In this document: positions 8,938 to 16,846 of the stretch, piece after piece
Layout of the letters: the number at the start of each line of letters is the position of its first letter
Numbering within the stretch: the first letter of the stretch is position 1
DNA from: Dictyobacter formicarum
Lineage (GTDB): Bacteria > Chloroflexota > Ktedonobacteria > Ktedonobacterales > Ktedonobacteraceae
DNA: 46,249 nt
Assembly (NCBI RefSeq): GCF_016587435.1
Contig: NZ_BNJJ01000042.1
Location: forward strand, 1 to 46,249
Direction: 5' to 3'
The notes under the pieces: model-generated
What the model saw: only the letters and a program-made list of their open reading frames with translations
Database searches by the model: none
What the model was told of the DNA's origin: nothing
Translations under genes and position numbers: made by a program

Positions 8938-9648
8938 ATGATCTTTCTACGCCTCTTTCCTCGCCTGGTGTATCTGCTACGAGCCCCTTTAGGAAGTTGT
9001 GTCTGCCTGCTGGCAGCTCTGCTGCTCATAAGCTGTTCATCTACAAATCCCAATCCAGTCACCTTGCGCCCGACTCCTATCGCGACGGCTGCTAGCATTG
9101 CTCCCGCCACAGTGGCCACTCCTGCTCCCGTCTCAAAGCCGCTGGCAGCACCGCCACAGAATTGTAATACAAGTCTTCCACCCCAGCACCGCCACCTCGA
9201 CTCTCTGGGCTCGAACAGTAACGTGCAGCTGCTCGGTGGCGGCCCTTTCTGGATCAATGACGGTTTCTACCAGCGTATCTTCCACACGGCTCAATACGGC
9301 AATCAGCAATGGCCAGGAGTAAAAATGGTTGTGGAGGTTGAACCGAACTATGACCAGCCGGTCACATTACGCCTGCGCAACATGGAGACGGGAGCACTGG
9401 CGTGGTGGACCGATGCCCAGTCACCTCCTGTCGCAACTGCTCAGACACTGGTCCTGAAGCCTCGGGAGGATAAAAGGGATGTTGGCACTGTTCGCGGACT
9501 GGCGTACGTCCCCCATGGGGAGGTAGATGCTGGCTGGAAAGAATGGGGGCTCTTTCCTGTTTTTTTCGATCGCAGGCTGTTACGCACTGGAGGTAAGCTG
9601 GGCGAACGGCTCCTGGCAGAGCAAATTTGCCGTCGGGAATTAACCTGA
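8938..9648 (+). CDS. Putative secreted lipoprotein of unknown function
   Basis: 236 residues. The N-terminus is a signal peptide with basic residues, a hydrophobic core (CVCLLAALLL) and a lipobox LISC, predicting cleavage before Cys33 and lipid anchoring on the outer face of the membrane. A Pro/Thr/Ala-rich linker (residues 38-72) leads to a globular domain rich in Trp and Gly (GGPFWINDGFYQRIFHT). I recognise no known family. An AAAAGGAG lies six bases before the ATG. No close neighbour shares its strand, so it is probably monocistronic. Confidence 0.7.
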   Translation: MIFLRLFPRLVYLLRAPLGSCVCLLAALLLISCSSTNPNPVTLRPTPIATAASIAPATVATPAPVSKPLAAPPQNCNTSLPPQHRHLDSLGSNSNVQLLGGGPFWINDGFYQRIFHTAQYGNQQWPGVKMVVEVEPNYDQPVTLRLRNMETGALAWWTDAQSPPVATAQTLVLKPREDKRDVGTVRGLAYVPHGEVDAGWKEWGLFPVFFDRRLLRTGGKLGERLLAEQICRRELT

Positions 9649-9822
9649 GCTCGCCTTCGCTTGCCCCCGGAATGCTGGCCTGTGGTGGTGCACCGTTGGG
9701 AAAGGCACAAGTAACAATACATGTAATTAAAAAAAAGAGGAAATGAAACCCTAACGTAGCCCTTGTGGGCAATGCGTTCAATGAAAAAAACGAGAACGAG
9801 AAATCAATGCATCAAGAGAAAT

Positions 9823-10058
9823 GGAACGCCCTGTAGCCTGCGACCTTCAACAGTCGCTTGGGCCGCGAGCGAGAGCAATGCGGCCCCGCTCCTGGTCGGT
9901 TCAGTTCCTCGCAACGAAACCGTTGGCCGTGCATGCGGTACCCCACGCGCAAGTCTCATCCCATAGGGTACCGCATCGCTTGGGCACGTGGGGTCGCCTC
10001 GCGCGGCGGGCGGCGGAAACGACCGCTAGGGTCGTAAGCTACAGGGCGTTCCTTTTTT
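9823..10058 (+). other. Large structured inverted-repeat element (candidate ncRNA or MITE)
   Basis: A 230-nt non-coding element closed by a 23-bp inverted repeat (9823-9845 with 10030-10052; one mismatch and one G-U pair). A T-run follows at 10053-10058 on the plus strand. Nested hairpins are visible. A 7-bp stem GGGCCGC/GCGGCCC pairs 9860-9866 with 9880-9886. An 11-bp perfect stem pairs 9933-9943 with 9966-9976. A short CGGTT/AACCG stem pairs 9897-9901 with 9918-9922. CCCCACG (9941-9947) could instead pair with CGTGGGG (9987-9993), which would compete with the 11-bp stem. The element is more GC-rich than its flanks. No transposase and no clear target duplication are seen. It lies between convergent genes. 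I do not recognise it as 6S, SRP, tmRNA or RNase P RNA. Confidence 0.6.
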
Positions 10059-10101
10059 CTTATTGCGCTGGCATCTATGCCGCGCTTATGTGAACGTATG
10101 G

Positions 10102-11964
10102 TTACGCCAGGTCGCTGCGGGTGATGATCTCGGTTTTGAGACGCTCGGCGAGATCGGCGATGGGGAGGGTGCCGAGGTCTCCGCCGCTGCGACGGCGTAC
10201 GGCTATCGTGCCATTCTCGGCCTCTTTGTCGCCGACTACCAGCATGTACGGGATCTTCTGCATCTGGGCGTTGCGGATCTTCTTCTGCATCGATTCGCGG
10301 GCCTCGTCGATCTCGACGCGCAGGATGCGGCCGTTCGGGAGGCTGATCTCCTGCAGGGCCTTTTTGACCTCGTAGGCATAGTCCAGGTGGCGGTCAGCGA
10401 TTGGGATGACCACGGCCTGTACGGGTGCCAGCCAGGTTGGGAAGGCGCCTGCATAGTGCTCGATCAGCACCGACATGAAGCGTTCGACCGAACCCAGGAT
10501 GGCGCGGTGCAGCATGACCGGGCGTGTGGCATGGCCATCGGCCCCCACATATTCCAGGTTGAAGCGCTCGGGCAGGTTGAAGTCCAGCTGGATGGTTGCT
10601 AGCTGCCAGGAGCGATCCAGGGCATCCTTGGCGGTAAAGTCGATCTTGGGACCATAGAAGGCGGCCTCGCCCGCCTCTTCGGTCCAGCTGACGTTTTTGT
10701 CGCGCAAGACCTGGCGCAGCTGCTCCTGGGCGTTGTTCCAGGTTTCCGGTGTGCCCAGATATTTCTCTGGATGCGTCTCGTCCCAGAGCGAGAGCCGAAT
10801 TGAGAGTTCCATACCAAAGGGTTTATAGAAGCCCTCGATGATCGAGAAGATGCGCATGGCCTCCTCAGCTACCTGGTCGGAGCGGCAGAAGACGTGGGCA
10901 TCATCCTGCGTGATGGCACGGACGCGTGAGAGGCCTTGCAGGGTGCCTGGCAACTCGTCGCGATAGACAGCGGTGACCTCGCTCATGCGGATGGGGAGCT
11001 CGCGATAGCTGCGCATGCGGCTGGCGTAGATCTGGGTGTGGTGCGGACAGTTCATCGGTTTAATGCAGAAGTCCTCGCCACTTTTGCCGCTGACATGGAA
11101 GATATCCTCCTGGAACTTGTCCCAGTGACCCGACACTTTGTATAGATCGCTCTTGGTGATGTGCGGAATGCGGACGCGCTGATAGCCATGGGGCTTCTCC
11201 AGCGACTGCACGAACTCCTCCAGCAGGTCACGGATGATGGTGCCCTTCGGTGTGAAGAGTGGCAGGCCACCTCCCACCAGGTCTGAGAACGTAAACAGGT
11301 CTAATTCCTGTCCCAGCCGGCGATGGTCGCGCTTCTTGGCCTCTTCCAGGAACCAGAGATAATGATCCAGTTCCTCTTTGCTGTTGAAGGCGGTTCCATA
11401 CAAGCGCTGCAGCTGCGGATTCTTCTCGTCGCCGCGCCAGTAGGCGCCAGCGATGCTCATCAGCTTGAACACGCCAATCTGACTGGTTGTATCTACGTGT
11501 GGTCCACGGCACAGATCGACAAAATGGCCGGTCTGGTAGAACGACACCTTGTCCACACCCTGATCGCTGCTCACGCCTACCGCTTCGCTGTCGCCTGTCT
11601 CTTCAATAACGGCGGTGCTGCCGCGCTCCTTAAGCAGGTTCAAGAGCTCTACTTTATAGGGTTGATTGCGCTTGCTCATTTCCTCAATGGCAGCGTCGAT
11701 ATCCATCTCAATGCGCTGGTAGGGAAGCTTCTTGTTTTTCAGCTCGCGCATCTTGATCTCAATCCGCTCCATGTCCTTGGGGGTCAGGGCAACGGGCAGC
11801 TCGATATCATAATAGAATCCATTTTTAATGGCCGGGCCAACCCCAAATTTTGCCTCGGGCCATAGGAGTTGAACCGCCGCAGCCATCAAGTGGGCTGTGG
11901 AATGGCGCATGCGATCCAGTTCAAACTGTGCTTGTTCCTCAGATACTTTCATTGAAGTACTCAT
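10102..11964 (-). CDS. thrS: Threonyl-tRNA synthetase, lacking the N-terminal TGS domain
   Basis: 620-residue class II aminoacyl-tRNA synthetase that charges tRNA-Thr. The editing domain starts almost at once (RHSTAHLM, with His21 and His25), so the 60-residue TGS domain found in many ThrRS is absent. Other motifs present: the zinc-ligand region CIKPMNCPHH; motif 2 TAVYRDELPGTLQGLSRVRA followed by TQDDAHVFC; and motif 3 around LHRAILGSVERF. The C-terminal anticodon-binding domain is complete. Start is ATG 11964 with AGAAAGGGA upstream; an in-frame GTG at 11982 overlaps that ribosome site and is less likely. The gene is preceded by a threonine T-box. Confidence 0.95.
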   Translation of the reverse strand: MSTSMKVSEEQAQFELDRMRHSTAHLMAAAVQLLWPEAKFGVGPAIKNGFYYDIELPVALTPKDMERIEIKMRELKNKKLPYQRIEMDIDAAIEEMSKRNQPYKVELLNLLKERGSTAVIEETGDSEAVGVSSDQGVDKVSFYQTGHFVDLCRGPHVDTTSQIGVFKLMSIAGAYWRGDEKNPQLQRLYGTAFNSKEELDHYLWFLEEAKKRDHRRLGQELDLFTFSDLVGGGLPLFTPKGTIIRDLLEEFVQSLEKPHGYQRVRIPHITKSDLYKVSGHWDKFQEDIFHVSGKSGEDFCIKPMNCPHHTQIYASRMRSYRELPIRMSEVTAVYRDELPGTLQGLSRVRAITQDDAHVFCRSDQVAEEAMRIFSIIEGFYKPFGMELSIRLSLWDETHPEKYLGTPETWNNAQEQLRQVLRDKNVSWTEEAGEAAFYGPKIDFTAKDALDRSWQLATIQLDFNLPERFNLEYVGADGHATRPVMLHRAILGSVERFMSVLIEHYAGAFPTWLAPVQAVVIPIADRHLDYAYEVKKALQEISLPNGRILRVEIDEARESMQKKIRNAQMQKIPYMLVVGDKEAENGTIAVRRRSGGDLGTLPIADLAERLKTEIITRSDLA

Positions 11965-12174
11965 ATTGTTTCCCTTTCTCACTACAACATATATATCGTA
12001 AGCAGTAGTATTTACTATTGCTGCGCTTCATTCAGAATCGTTTCTTAACCGGGCAAACTACTCTGGCAATCTTCATGCATGACGACGCCGGAGCCTGCGC
12101 TGTGTACAGTATATAGAGCCTGCCTATGCACTTTACATATTTTTGCGTGGACCTGCTGGCGATTTTGCGCCAAC

Positions 12175-12211
12175 AAAAAAACTCCCTCATCCCACACCGG
12201 GGACGAAAGAG
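12175..12211 (-). terminator. T-box-controlled terminator upstream of thrS
   Basis: On the minus strand a 12-bp stem (arm 12200-12211 with 12182-12193, including several G-U pairs) encloses a 6-nt loop and runs into seven T (12175-12181). It lies immediately downstream of the T-box sequence, as in class I T-boxes. The thrS start follows about 210 nt later. Confidence 0.85.
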
Positions 12212-12482
12212 CTCACTCATCCGTGGTTCCACCCACAATTCATTCATTCTACCAGCCTGACTGATCCTGCCTGCCGGCACAACGAACCTCTACAGCCCAT
12301 TAACGGAGGCTCACCGCTCTCCAGCATACCTGGAAGAGAAGCTTCTTGAGTGGTATCCATCGGGTGTGTTCAGGACAACTTACAGCCTGGATTGTCCTTC
12401 TCTGTCAACACAAAAAGCGATGACATTGTCTCAAGCCATGCCAGCTTCTATTGAAATTGTTGTGTAGCTTAAATGACGTACT
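12175..12482 (-). promoter_or_regulatory. T-box riboswitch upstream of thrS
   Basis: Leader RNA that senses uncharged tRNA-Thr and controls thrS by antitermination. The T-box consensus GGGTGGAACCACGG reads on the minus strand at 12221-12234. The base of stem I pairs CTTGAG (minus, 12430-12435) with CTCAAG (12345-12350). A threonine codon ACC (12352-12354) sits just above it on the 3' side, where the specifier belongs, and is followed by A. A stem III-like hairpin (CTCTTCCAG/CTGGAGAG) lies between. The terminator is the next entry. The distal stem I region is less certain. Confidence 0.88.
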
Positions 12483-12488
12483 GAAGCG

Positions 12489-12517
12489 ACTATAGCATAA
12501 AACACCGGCAGTGTCTA
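12489..12517 (-). promoter_or_regulatory. Promoter of the thrS T-box transcript
   Basis: Minus-strand TAGACA (12512-12517), a 17-bp spacer and TATAGT (12489-12494). Both boxes are close to the sigma-70 consensus. They place the start near 12482 and give a leader of about 300 nt to the T-box terminator, a usual length. Confidence 0.6.
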
Positions 12518-12711
12518 TACTCCAAGAAATTTGTCTGTCAGGGTATGTCTGGATGGTAGACGGCCTGACTGGCAAACATAATATGCAGCTTAAAAAACGC
12601 CTTTTTACTGATTTATCCAAATATCAATCTTATGCTATAATTCAATGTATTAATAGATTAATTTAAAAATACTGATGGCTTAAAGATGAGTGTGAGTGCA
12701 TAAGAAGGGGG

Positions 12712-12912
12712 ATGGTAATTGTGTTGAATGCCGAGCGTATTTCATATGGTCTCGCAATTATTTTTTATCTGACCCTCGTTCTTATGATCATTTTATTGCC
12801 AGCCTGGTGCGTAATTAATGTCCATCTTTTTATGAACGGCTCCTGGAGTATATCAGGTAACACCCGCGTGCCGGTTTGGGGAGATGAAATATCCTGGCAC
12901 ATTCCTTCCTGA
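12712..12912 (+). CDS. Possible small membrane protein
   Basis: 66-residue ORF with one strongly hydrophobic helix (IIFYLTLVLMIILLPAWCVI) and a short tail with Trp residues. AAGAAGGGGG abuts the ATG; a GTG at 12721 would be better spaced. A plus-strand TATAAT at 12636-12641 could serve it, though its -35 is weak. No family is recognised and it lacks neighbours on its strand. It may be chance coding in an AT-rich gap. Confidence 0.3.
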   Translation: MVIVLNAERISYGLAIIFYLTLVLMIILLPAWCVINVHLFMNGSWSISGNTRVPVWGDEISWHIPS

Positions 12913-12944
12913 TGCTACCAGCCGGGGTGTCACTCCAACAGATC

Positions 12945-13877
12945 TCATTGCCCTGCCAAACGAGAGACAATCGGGGTGAAGGCATCCAGCAGGTTTGCGG
13001 TGATCTGAATATAAGAGATACCGTACCGTTCACGTCGTTCCAACAATGTTTCAACGATCTGATCGATGCTACCTACCAGTGTATGCATCGACTCTTGAAC
13101 GGAGCCCAACTCACTCGCCATCACTGGCCCTCCCCTTTGGAATACCTGGTCACTCTGTCCTCGGCTATCGCTCAGGACCATACGAAAGACAGGGCAGGCA
13201 AGTTCCAGATCGTTGATGCGTTCTCCCGCTGCCTCACGAATCCATGCTACTTTTTGCTCCAGAGCCTGGGGAGTCGAATCTGTGACATCCATACCCTGCG
13301 CCTTATTGATAGCATTGATGCCGATGATACTGGCTTCTCGCGCCGCAATAGAAAGCATGCGTTTGCCGCCCCCGCCAATAAAGATGGGAGGATAAGGTTT
13401 CTGGATGGGCTTCAGAGGCGCTTGCATATCGTTCAGCGTATAGTATTTACCATGAAAAGTAACGGCTTCTTGCGTAAAGAGCTGTTTCATCACCTGAATG
13501 GATTCTTCAAAACGATTGATACGTACCCCAGCACTATCATATGGAATAGCCGCGAGGTTATAATCGGCAACACTATAACCTGCTCCAAGACCAAATTCGA
13601 AGCGTCCTCCAGACAAACTATCGAGTGTTGCCACCCCTTTAGCCAGGAGGGCTGGATGCCGGAAATCGTTACAGAACACATAACTTCCTATGCGAAGGGT
13701 GGTCGTGGCATCGGCAGCAATAGTGAGAGCAACAAGTGGATCAAACATCATATGGAGGCTGTCTGGTACCAATAGCGTTGAATATCCGAGATCTTCTATC
13801 TTGCGAGCTTGTTCTCTCCAGTTCGCAGCCGATGAGAACGCTCCACAGATTACGCCAAAACGAAATGGTCGCTGCAT
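12945..13877 (-). CDS. LLM-class flavin- or F420-dependent oxidoreductase
   Basis: 310-residue luciferase-like monooxygenase fold (TIM barrel), typically using FMN or coenzyme F420. Visible family features: RFGVICGAF at the start, the LVPDSLHMMFDPLVALTIAA segment, LRIGSYVFCNDFRHPALLAK, LDSLSGGRFEFGLGAGY, and PPIFIGGGGKRMLSIAA. The start is ATG 13877, with AGGAG nine bases upstream; ATG 13883 is too close to it. It follows the MarR gene by about 25 bp on the same strand, so both are probably one operon under the palindromic operator at 14415-14458. The substrate is unknown. F420 use is plausible, because close-looking F420 subfamilies share these motifs, but it is not shown here. Confidence 0.88.
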   Translation of the reverse strand: MQRPFRFGVICGAFSSAANWREQARKIEDLGYSTLLVPDSLHMMFDPLVALTIAADATTTLRIGSYVFCNDFRHPALLAKGVATLDSLSGGRFEFGLGAGYSVADYNLAAIPYDSAGVRINRFEESIQVMKQLFTQEAVTFHGKYYTLNDMQAPLKPIQKPYPPIFIGGGGKRMLSIAAREASIIGINAINKAQGMDVTDSTPQALEQKVAWIREAAGERINDLELACPVFRMVLSDSRGQSDQVFQRGGPVMASELGSVQESMHTLVGSIDQIVETLLERRERYGISYIQITANLLDAFTPIVSRLAGQ

Positions 13878-13902
13878 CTTCATTTTCTCCTTTTCTGCTG
13901 TT

Positions 13903-14370
13903 TTATAGAATAGTGTTGTTCTCGCCTCCATCAGAGCTCTCCCTGGAAAAAGAGATTCGCCTTTCCTTCACACTTGTTTTCTGCATGTTGGCACAAGCAC
14001 GTGAGAGGAAGTCGATCAGGAAAGCAACTTCCTCTTCAGTAAATCCCTGCAGCGCCTGTGCATTCACGCATTCCGCTTCTGGAATCAGCAGGCTTTCTAA
14101 TTGCTTTCCCTGCTCGGTCAGATACACGCGTTGAACTCTCTTGTCGGCCGGATCTCTCTCCTGGCGCACAACTCCCCAACGCGTCATCCGTTTGACAAGT
14201 CCTGTCACAGTTGCCCCATCAAGGTGAAGCAGATGTTGTAGCTCTACTTGTGCTATCCCATCACGTGTCCAAAGCACTGCGAGAATTGCCCATTGGGAAA
14301 CGGTAACGCCGTGCCTGCGCAATTGGCGTTCAAACTGATTCGCCATTAGATGAGCGAGTTGATTGATCAA
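13903..14370 (-). CDS. MarR-family transcriptional regulator
   Basis: 155 residues with a winged-helix core: VTVSQWAILAVLW, QVELQHLLHLDGATVTGLVK, and the wing around ERDPADKRVQRVYLTEQG. MarR proteins are dimeric repressors released by small aromatic or oxidising ligands. The start is uncertain. TTG 14370 gives a short first helix, and the frame stays open upstream to the AAAGGAGG at 14402-14409. A better helix would begin about ten codons earlier, but no standard start codon is there in frame. The LLM oxidoreductase follows in the same transcript. A 44-bp palindrome just upstream is its likely autoregulatory site. Confidence 0.85.
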   Translation of the reverse strand: MINQLAHLMANQFERQLRRHGVTVSQWAILAVLWTRDGIAQVELQHLLHLDGATVTGLVKRMTRWGVVRQERDPADKRVQRVYLTEQGKQLESLLIPEAECVNAQALQGFTEEEVAFLIDFLSRACANMQKTSVKERRISFSRESSDGGENNTIL

Positions 14371-14414
14371 GAAACCAGGACTGCGAAGTATATCGATGTT
14401 TCATACCTCCTTTC

Positions 14415-14458
14415 ATATCATTGGCATGCCAACAAAATTGTTGGCATGCCAATGATAT
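14415..14458. promoter_or_regulatory. MarR operator: 44-bp perfect palindrome containing two 12-bp palindromes
   Basis: Two 21-bp arms (14415-14435 and 14438-14458) are perfect inverted repeats around a 2-bp centre. Each arm contains TTGGCATGCCAA (14421-14432 and 14441-14452), itself a perfect palindrome. The two are 20 bp apart centre to centre, about two helical turns, so two dimers could bind on one face. It lies 5 bp from the MarR ribosome site, which fits autorepression of the MarR-LLM operon. Confidence 0.8.
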
Positions 14459-14502
14459 CTCCTGTGATGAGTAATGTCAAGAGGGACAAAAAAACTACAC
14501 CA

Positions 14503-14549
14503 AATACAAAACAGGCAACTGGCCAGGGAAAATTGCCAGTTACCTGTTT
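14503..14549 (-). terminator. Rho-independent terminator of selD
   Basis: Minus-strand 15-bp stem (14549-14535 with 14523-14509; one G-U pair, otherwise perfect) with an 11-nt loop, followed by a T-rich tail (TTTTGTATTT). It starts 13 bp after the selD stop. Confidence 0.75.
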
Positions 14550-14561
14550 AAATGTTCGTTT

Positions 14562-15623
14562 TTAGCGCACTTCCAGGACGACTTCGGATTCATTGTCAAC
14601 CCGGTCGGTTACCTCGCCGATGCGCCAGAAGGTGACATCGGGAGCTTGTGCGGCCAGTTGCGGCCAGACTGCCGGGTCGACGGCCGCGAAGAGTCCGCCG
14701 GAGGTCTGGGGATCCCAGAGGATGGCCTGGTCGACCGGGTCGATGCCTTCACGAATGCATACGTGTGCCTCTAAAAAGGTTTTGTTACGCTGGGCGCCGC
14801 CTGGGATGCAGCCGAGTTCGGCATAGTGGCGGGCATTCTGGAGCAGCGGGAAGGCTTCCAGTTCGAAGCGCATATTGGTCAGGCTCTGGATGGCCATCTC
14901 ACGGGCGTGCCCCATGATGCCAAAGCCGGTCACGTCGGTGGCGGCATGTACCCCTGCGCCAGCGGCGACCAGGGCCTCACTGGCCTTAAGGTTCAGACGT
15001 GTCATTGAGGCAATCGCCGCCTGGATATCTTCGTCAGAAACCTTGTTGCGTTTCTGGGCGGTCGTAATCAATCCCGCTCCCAGTGGCTTGCTCAGCACCA
15101 GGATATCACCGGGTTGCGCTCCACCTTTGGTCAGGATGTGGTCCGGATGCACCAGTCCAGTGACCGATAGTCCATATTTGGGTTCGTTATCAATGATGGT
15201 GTGCCCGCCAGCGATGGCTCCGCCTGCCTGAGCGATAATATCAGAGCCTCCGCGCAAGACTTCGCGCAAGATGGCTGGATCCAGGTCGTCGGGCCATGCG
15301 ACCAGGTTGATGGCCATTAGTACTTTGCCACCCATCGCATAGATGTCGCTGACCGCGTTAGCAGCCGCGATGGCACCATAGCTATAAGGATCATCCACGA
15401 CCGGTGGAAAGAAGTCCGCGGTACTGATGACCGCCTGCTGATCATTCAAGCGGTAGACGGCGGCATCATCGATCGCATCCAGCCCGACCAGCAGGTCCAG
15501 CGGCACGCTGGTCTGTTTCAAAGGACTCACAACCTGAGCCAGATTCTGCGGACCCATTTTGGCTGCGCAGCCGGCGCTCCCGGCCAGGGTCGTCAAACGA
15601 ATTGGGGGTATATCTATACTCAT
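14562..15623 (-). CDS. selD: Selenide, water dikinase (selenophosphate synthetase)
   Basis: 353-residue SelD, which makes selenophosphate from selenide and ATP, the selenium donor for selenocysteine and selenouridine. The N-terminal motif GSAGCAAKMG carries Cys19 (TGC, a true cysteine) and Lys22 in the catalytic spacing. Also present are GLDAIDDAAVYRLND, STADFFPPVVDDPY, GGHTI and the C-terminal WDPQTSGGL. The frame is open upstream to 15782, but ATG 15623 matches the family start; its ribosome site (AAAGAG) is weak. No selA, selB, selC or ybbB lies nearby. A terminator follows. Confidence 0.95.
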   Translation of the reverse strand: MSIDIPPIRLTTLAGSAGCAAKMGPQNLAQVVSPLKQTSVPLDLLVGLDAIDDAAVYRLNDQQAVISTADFFPPVVDDPYSYGAIAAANAVSDIYAMGGKVLMAINLVAWPDDLDPAILREVLRGGSDIIAQAGGAIAGGHTIIDNEPKYGLSVTGLVHPDHILTKGGAQPGDILVLSKPLGAGLITTAQKRNKVSDEDIQAAIASMTRLNLKASEALVAAGAGVHAATDVTGFGIMGHAREMAIQSLTNMRFELEAFPLLQNARHYAELGCIPGGAQRNKTFLEAHVCIREGIDPVDQAILWDPQTSGGLFAAVDPAVWPQLAAQAPDVTFWRIGEVTDRVDNESEVVLEVR

Positions 15624-15907
15624 ATTTGTACTCTTTCTCGAACAATTAACAAGTCTTAGTGTTGATTGTACTACTCGCCTGGCGATAGTTCCAATAAAAG
15701 CCACCTGTTTTTGTATCCAATACCGAACATTGGGCACATATTTTCCCCTTTTGTGTTTTGGTAACGAAGGCTGAGGTAACATTTCGACGGAAAAGATGTT
15801 GGGTAGGATAGGTGCGCATCTTATATAATCAGAGTGTGTGGACAGGTCACTTTTTTGCCTGATCCTTTATACGTAGCAGAGCTTTTTGGGACGACAGGGA
15901 GCGTAGC

Positions 15908-16768
15908 ATGAGCATTGACAGACCAGCAGGAACGGGGCAGTCCTCCTCTCATTTGACGCGGCAGGACGTTGAGTTGCTCTTGAGCAAAGTGAAGAGTCCG
16001 GCACAATTGAACTTGAGTTCCCAGCATCTAGAGTATAGCAATCTATCCTATTTAGATTTGCGTGGGGCGAACCTGCGGGGCACCAACTTCCAGGGAGCCA
16101 ACCTACGCGGCACCAATCTCAGTGGTGCGCATCTCCAGGCGGCTAACCTCAGCGAGGCCGATCTGGATGGGGCCGATCTGACCGGTGCGCATTTAGGTGA
16201 AGAGGCGGCGGAGCGCGTGAATTTGCGCCGGGCCAAACTGAGCTATGCGACCCTCAAGAACCTGGATTTGCGCGAATTTGATTTGTCCGATCTGGACCTC
16301 CACAATGCTGACTTAAATGGGAGCGACTTGCGCGATGCCGTGCTGTATGGCACAAACTTGCGAGGAGCAGATTTGAGTACGGCCCAGTTGTATGGACCCG
16401 AATTGAGGAGAGCAATCTTACATGGTGGTGCGCTCTTCAGCGACAGGATGCATCCTGGACAGAGGGCCAGATCCTCTACGCAACCACTAGCGGCCCAGAC
16501 TCAACCAGCATCTACGCCATCCCGGCCAGCGCTCTCTGATCAGGAAGCCATGCACCTGGGTGAGCAAGCACTGCCTGCGGAGTCAGATCCCCGCGAGGTG
16601 CGCAAACTGTTTCCGCAAGGCTTTACTTTTGCCCATGCGCGCACGCTTTTTGATGGCTGGCTGGCTCAAGCCAGCACCAGCTATAGTGAACAAGAAATCC
16701 ATGCTTTATGGATCGGGTTTGCCCATCGGCTATGCTCAAGCTATCAGCAAGATGAACCAACAGAGTAG
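15908..16768 (+). CDS. Pentapeptide repeat protein
   Basis: 286 residues. From about 34 to 170 the chain follows the A(D/N)LXX pentapeptide rule (GANLRGTNFQGANLRGTNLS and later GADLTGAHL, NADLNGSDL), which folds as a right-handed square beta-helix. A break around EEAAERVNLRR interrupts the register. The C-terminal 115 residues are a Pro/Ser/Thr-rich linker and a small predicted helical domain (FTFAHARTLFDGWLAQAS). The role is unknown; some relatives mimic DNA and protect gyrase, others are scaffolds. It stands alone between selD (divergent) and the haemoglobin gene (convergent). Confidence 0.85.
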   Translation: MSIDRPAGTGQSSSHLTRQDVELLLSKVKSPAQLNLSSQHLEYSNLSYLDLRGANLRGTNFQGANLRGTNLSGAHLQAANLSEADLDGADLTGAHLGEEAAERVNLRRAKLSYATLKNLDLREFDLSDLDLHNADLNGSDLRDAVLYGTNLRGADLSTAQLYGPELRRAILHGGALFSDRMHPGQRARSSTQPLAAQTQPASTPSRPALSDQEAMHLGEQALPAESDPREVRKLFPQGFTFAHARTLFDGWLAQASTSYSEQEIHALWIGFAHRLCSSYQQDEPTE

Positions 16769-16846
16769 CTAGTCACCAAAAATAAAAGGTTTGTTCCAAA
16801 AGATGTCAGCCACTTCCTGTCTATGATCTGGAGCAGCGTATTATAT

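Noticed and set aside
9823..10058. 6S, SRP, tmRNA or RNase P RNA
   Set aside because: None of the conserved core motifs of these RNAs is visible.
12912..13775. 287-codon plus-strand ORF
   Set aside because: It lies antisense to the LLM gene, which has clear family motifs.
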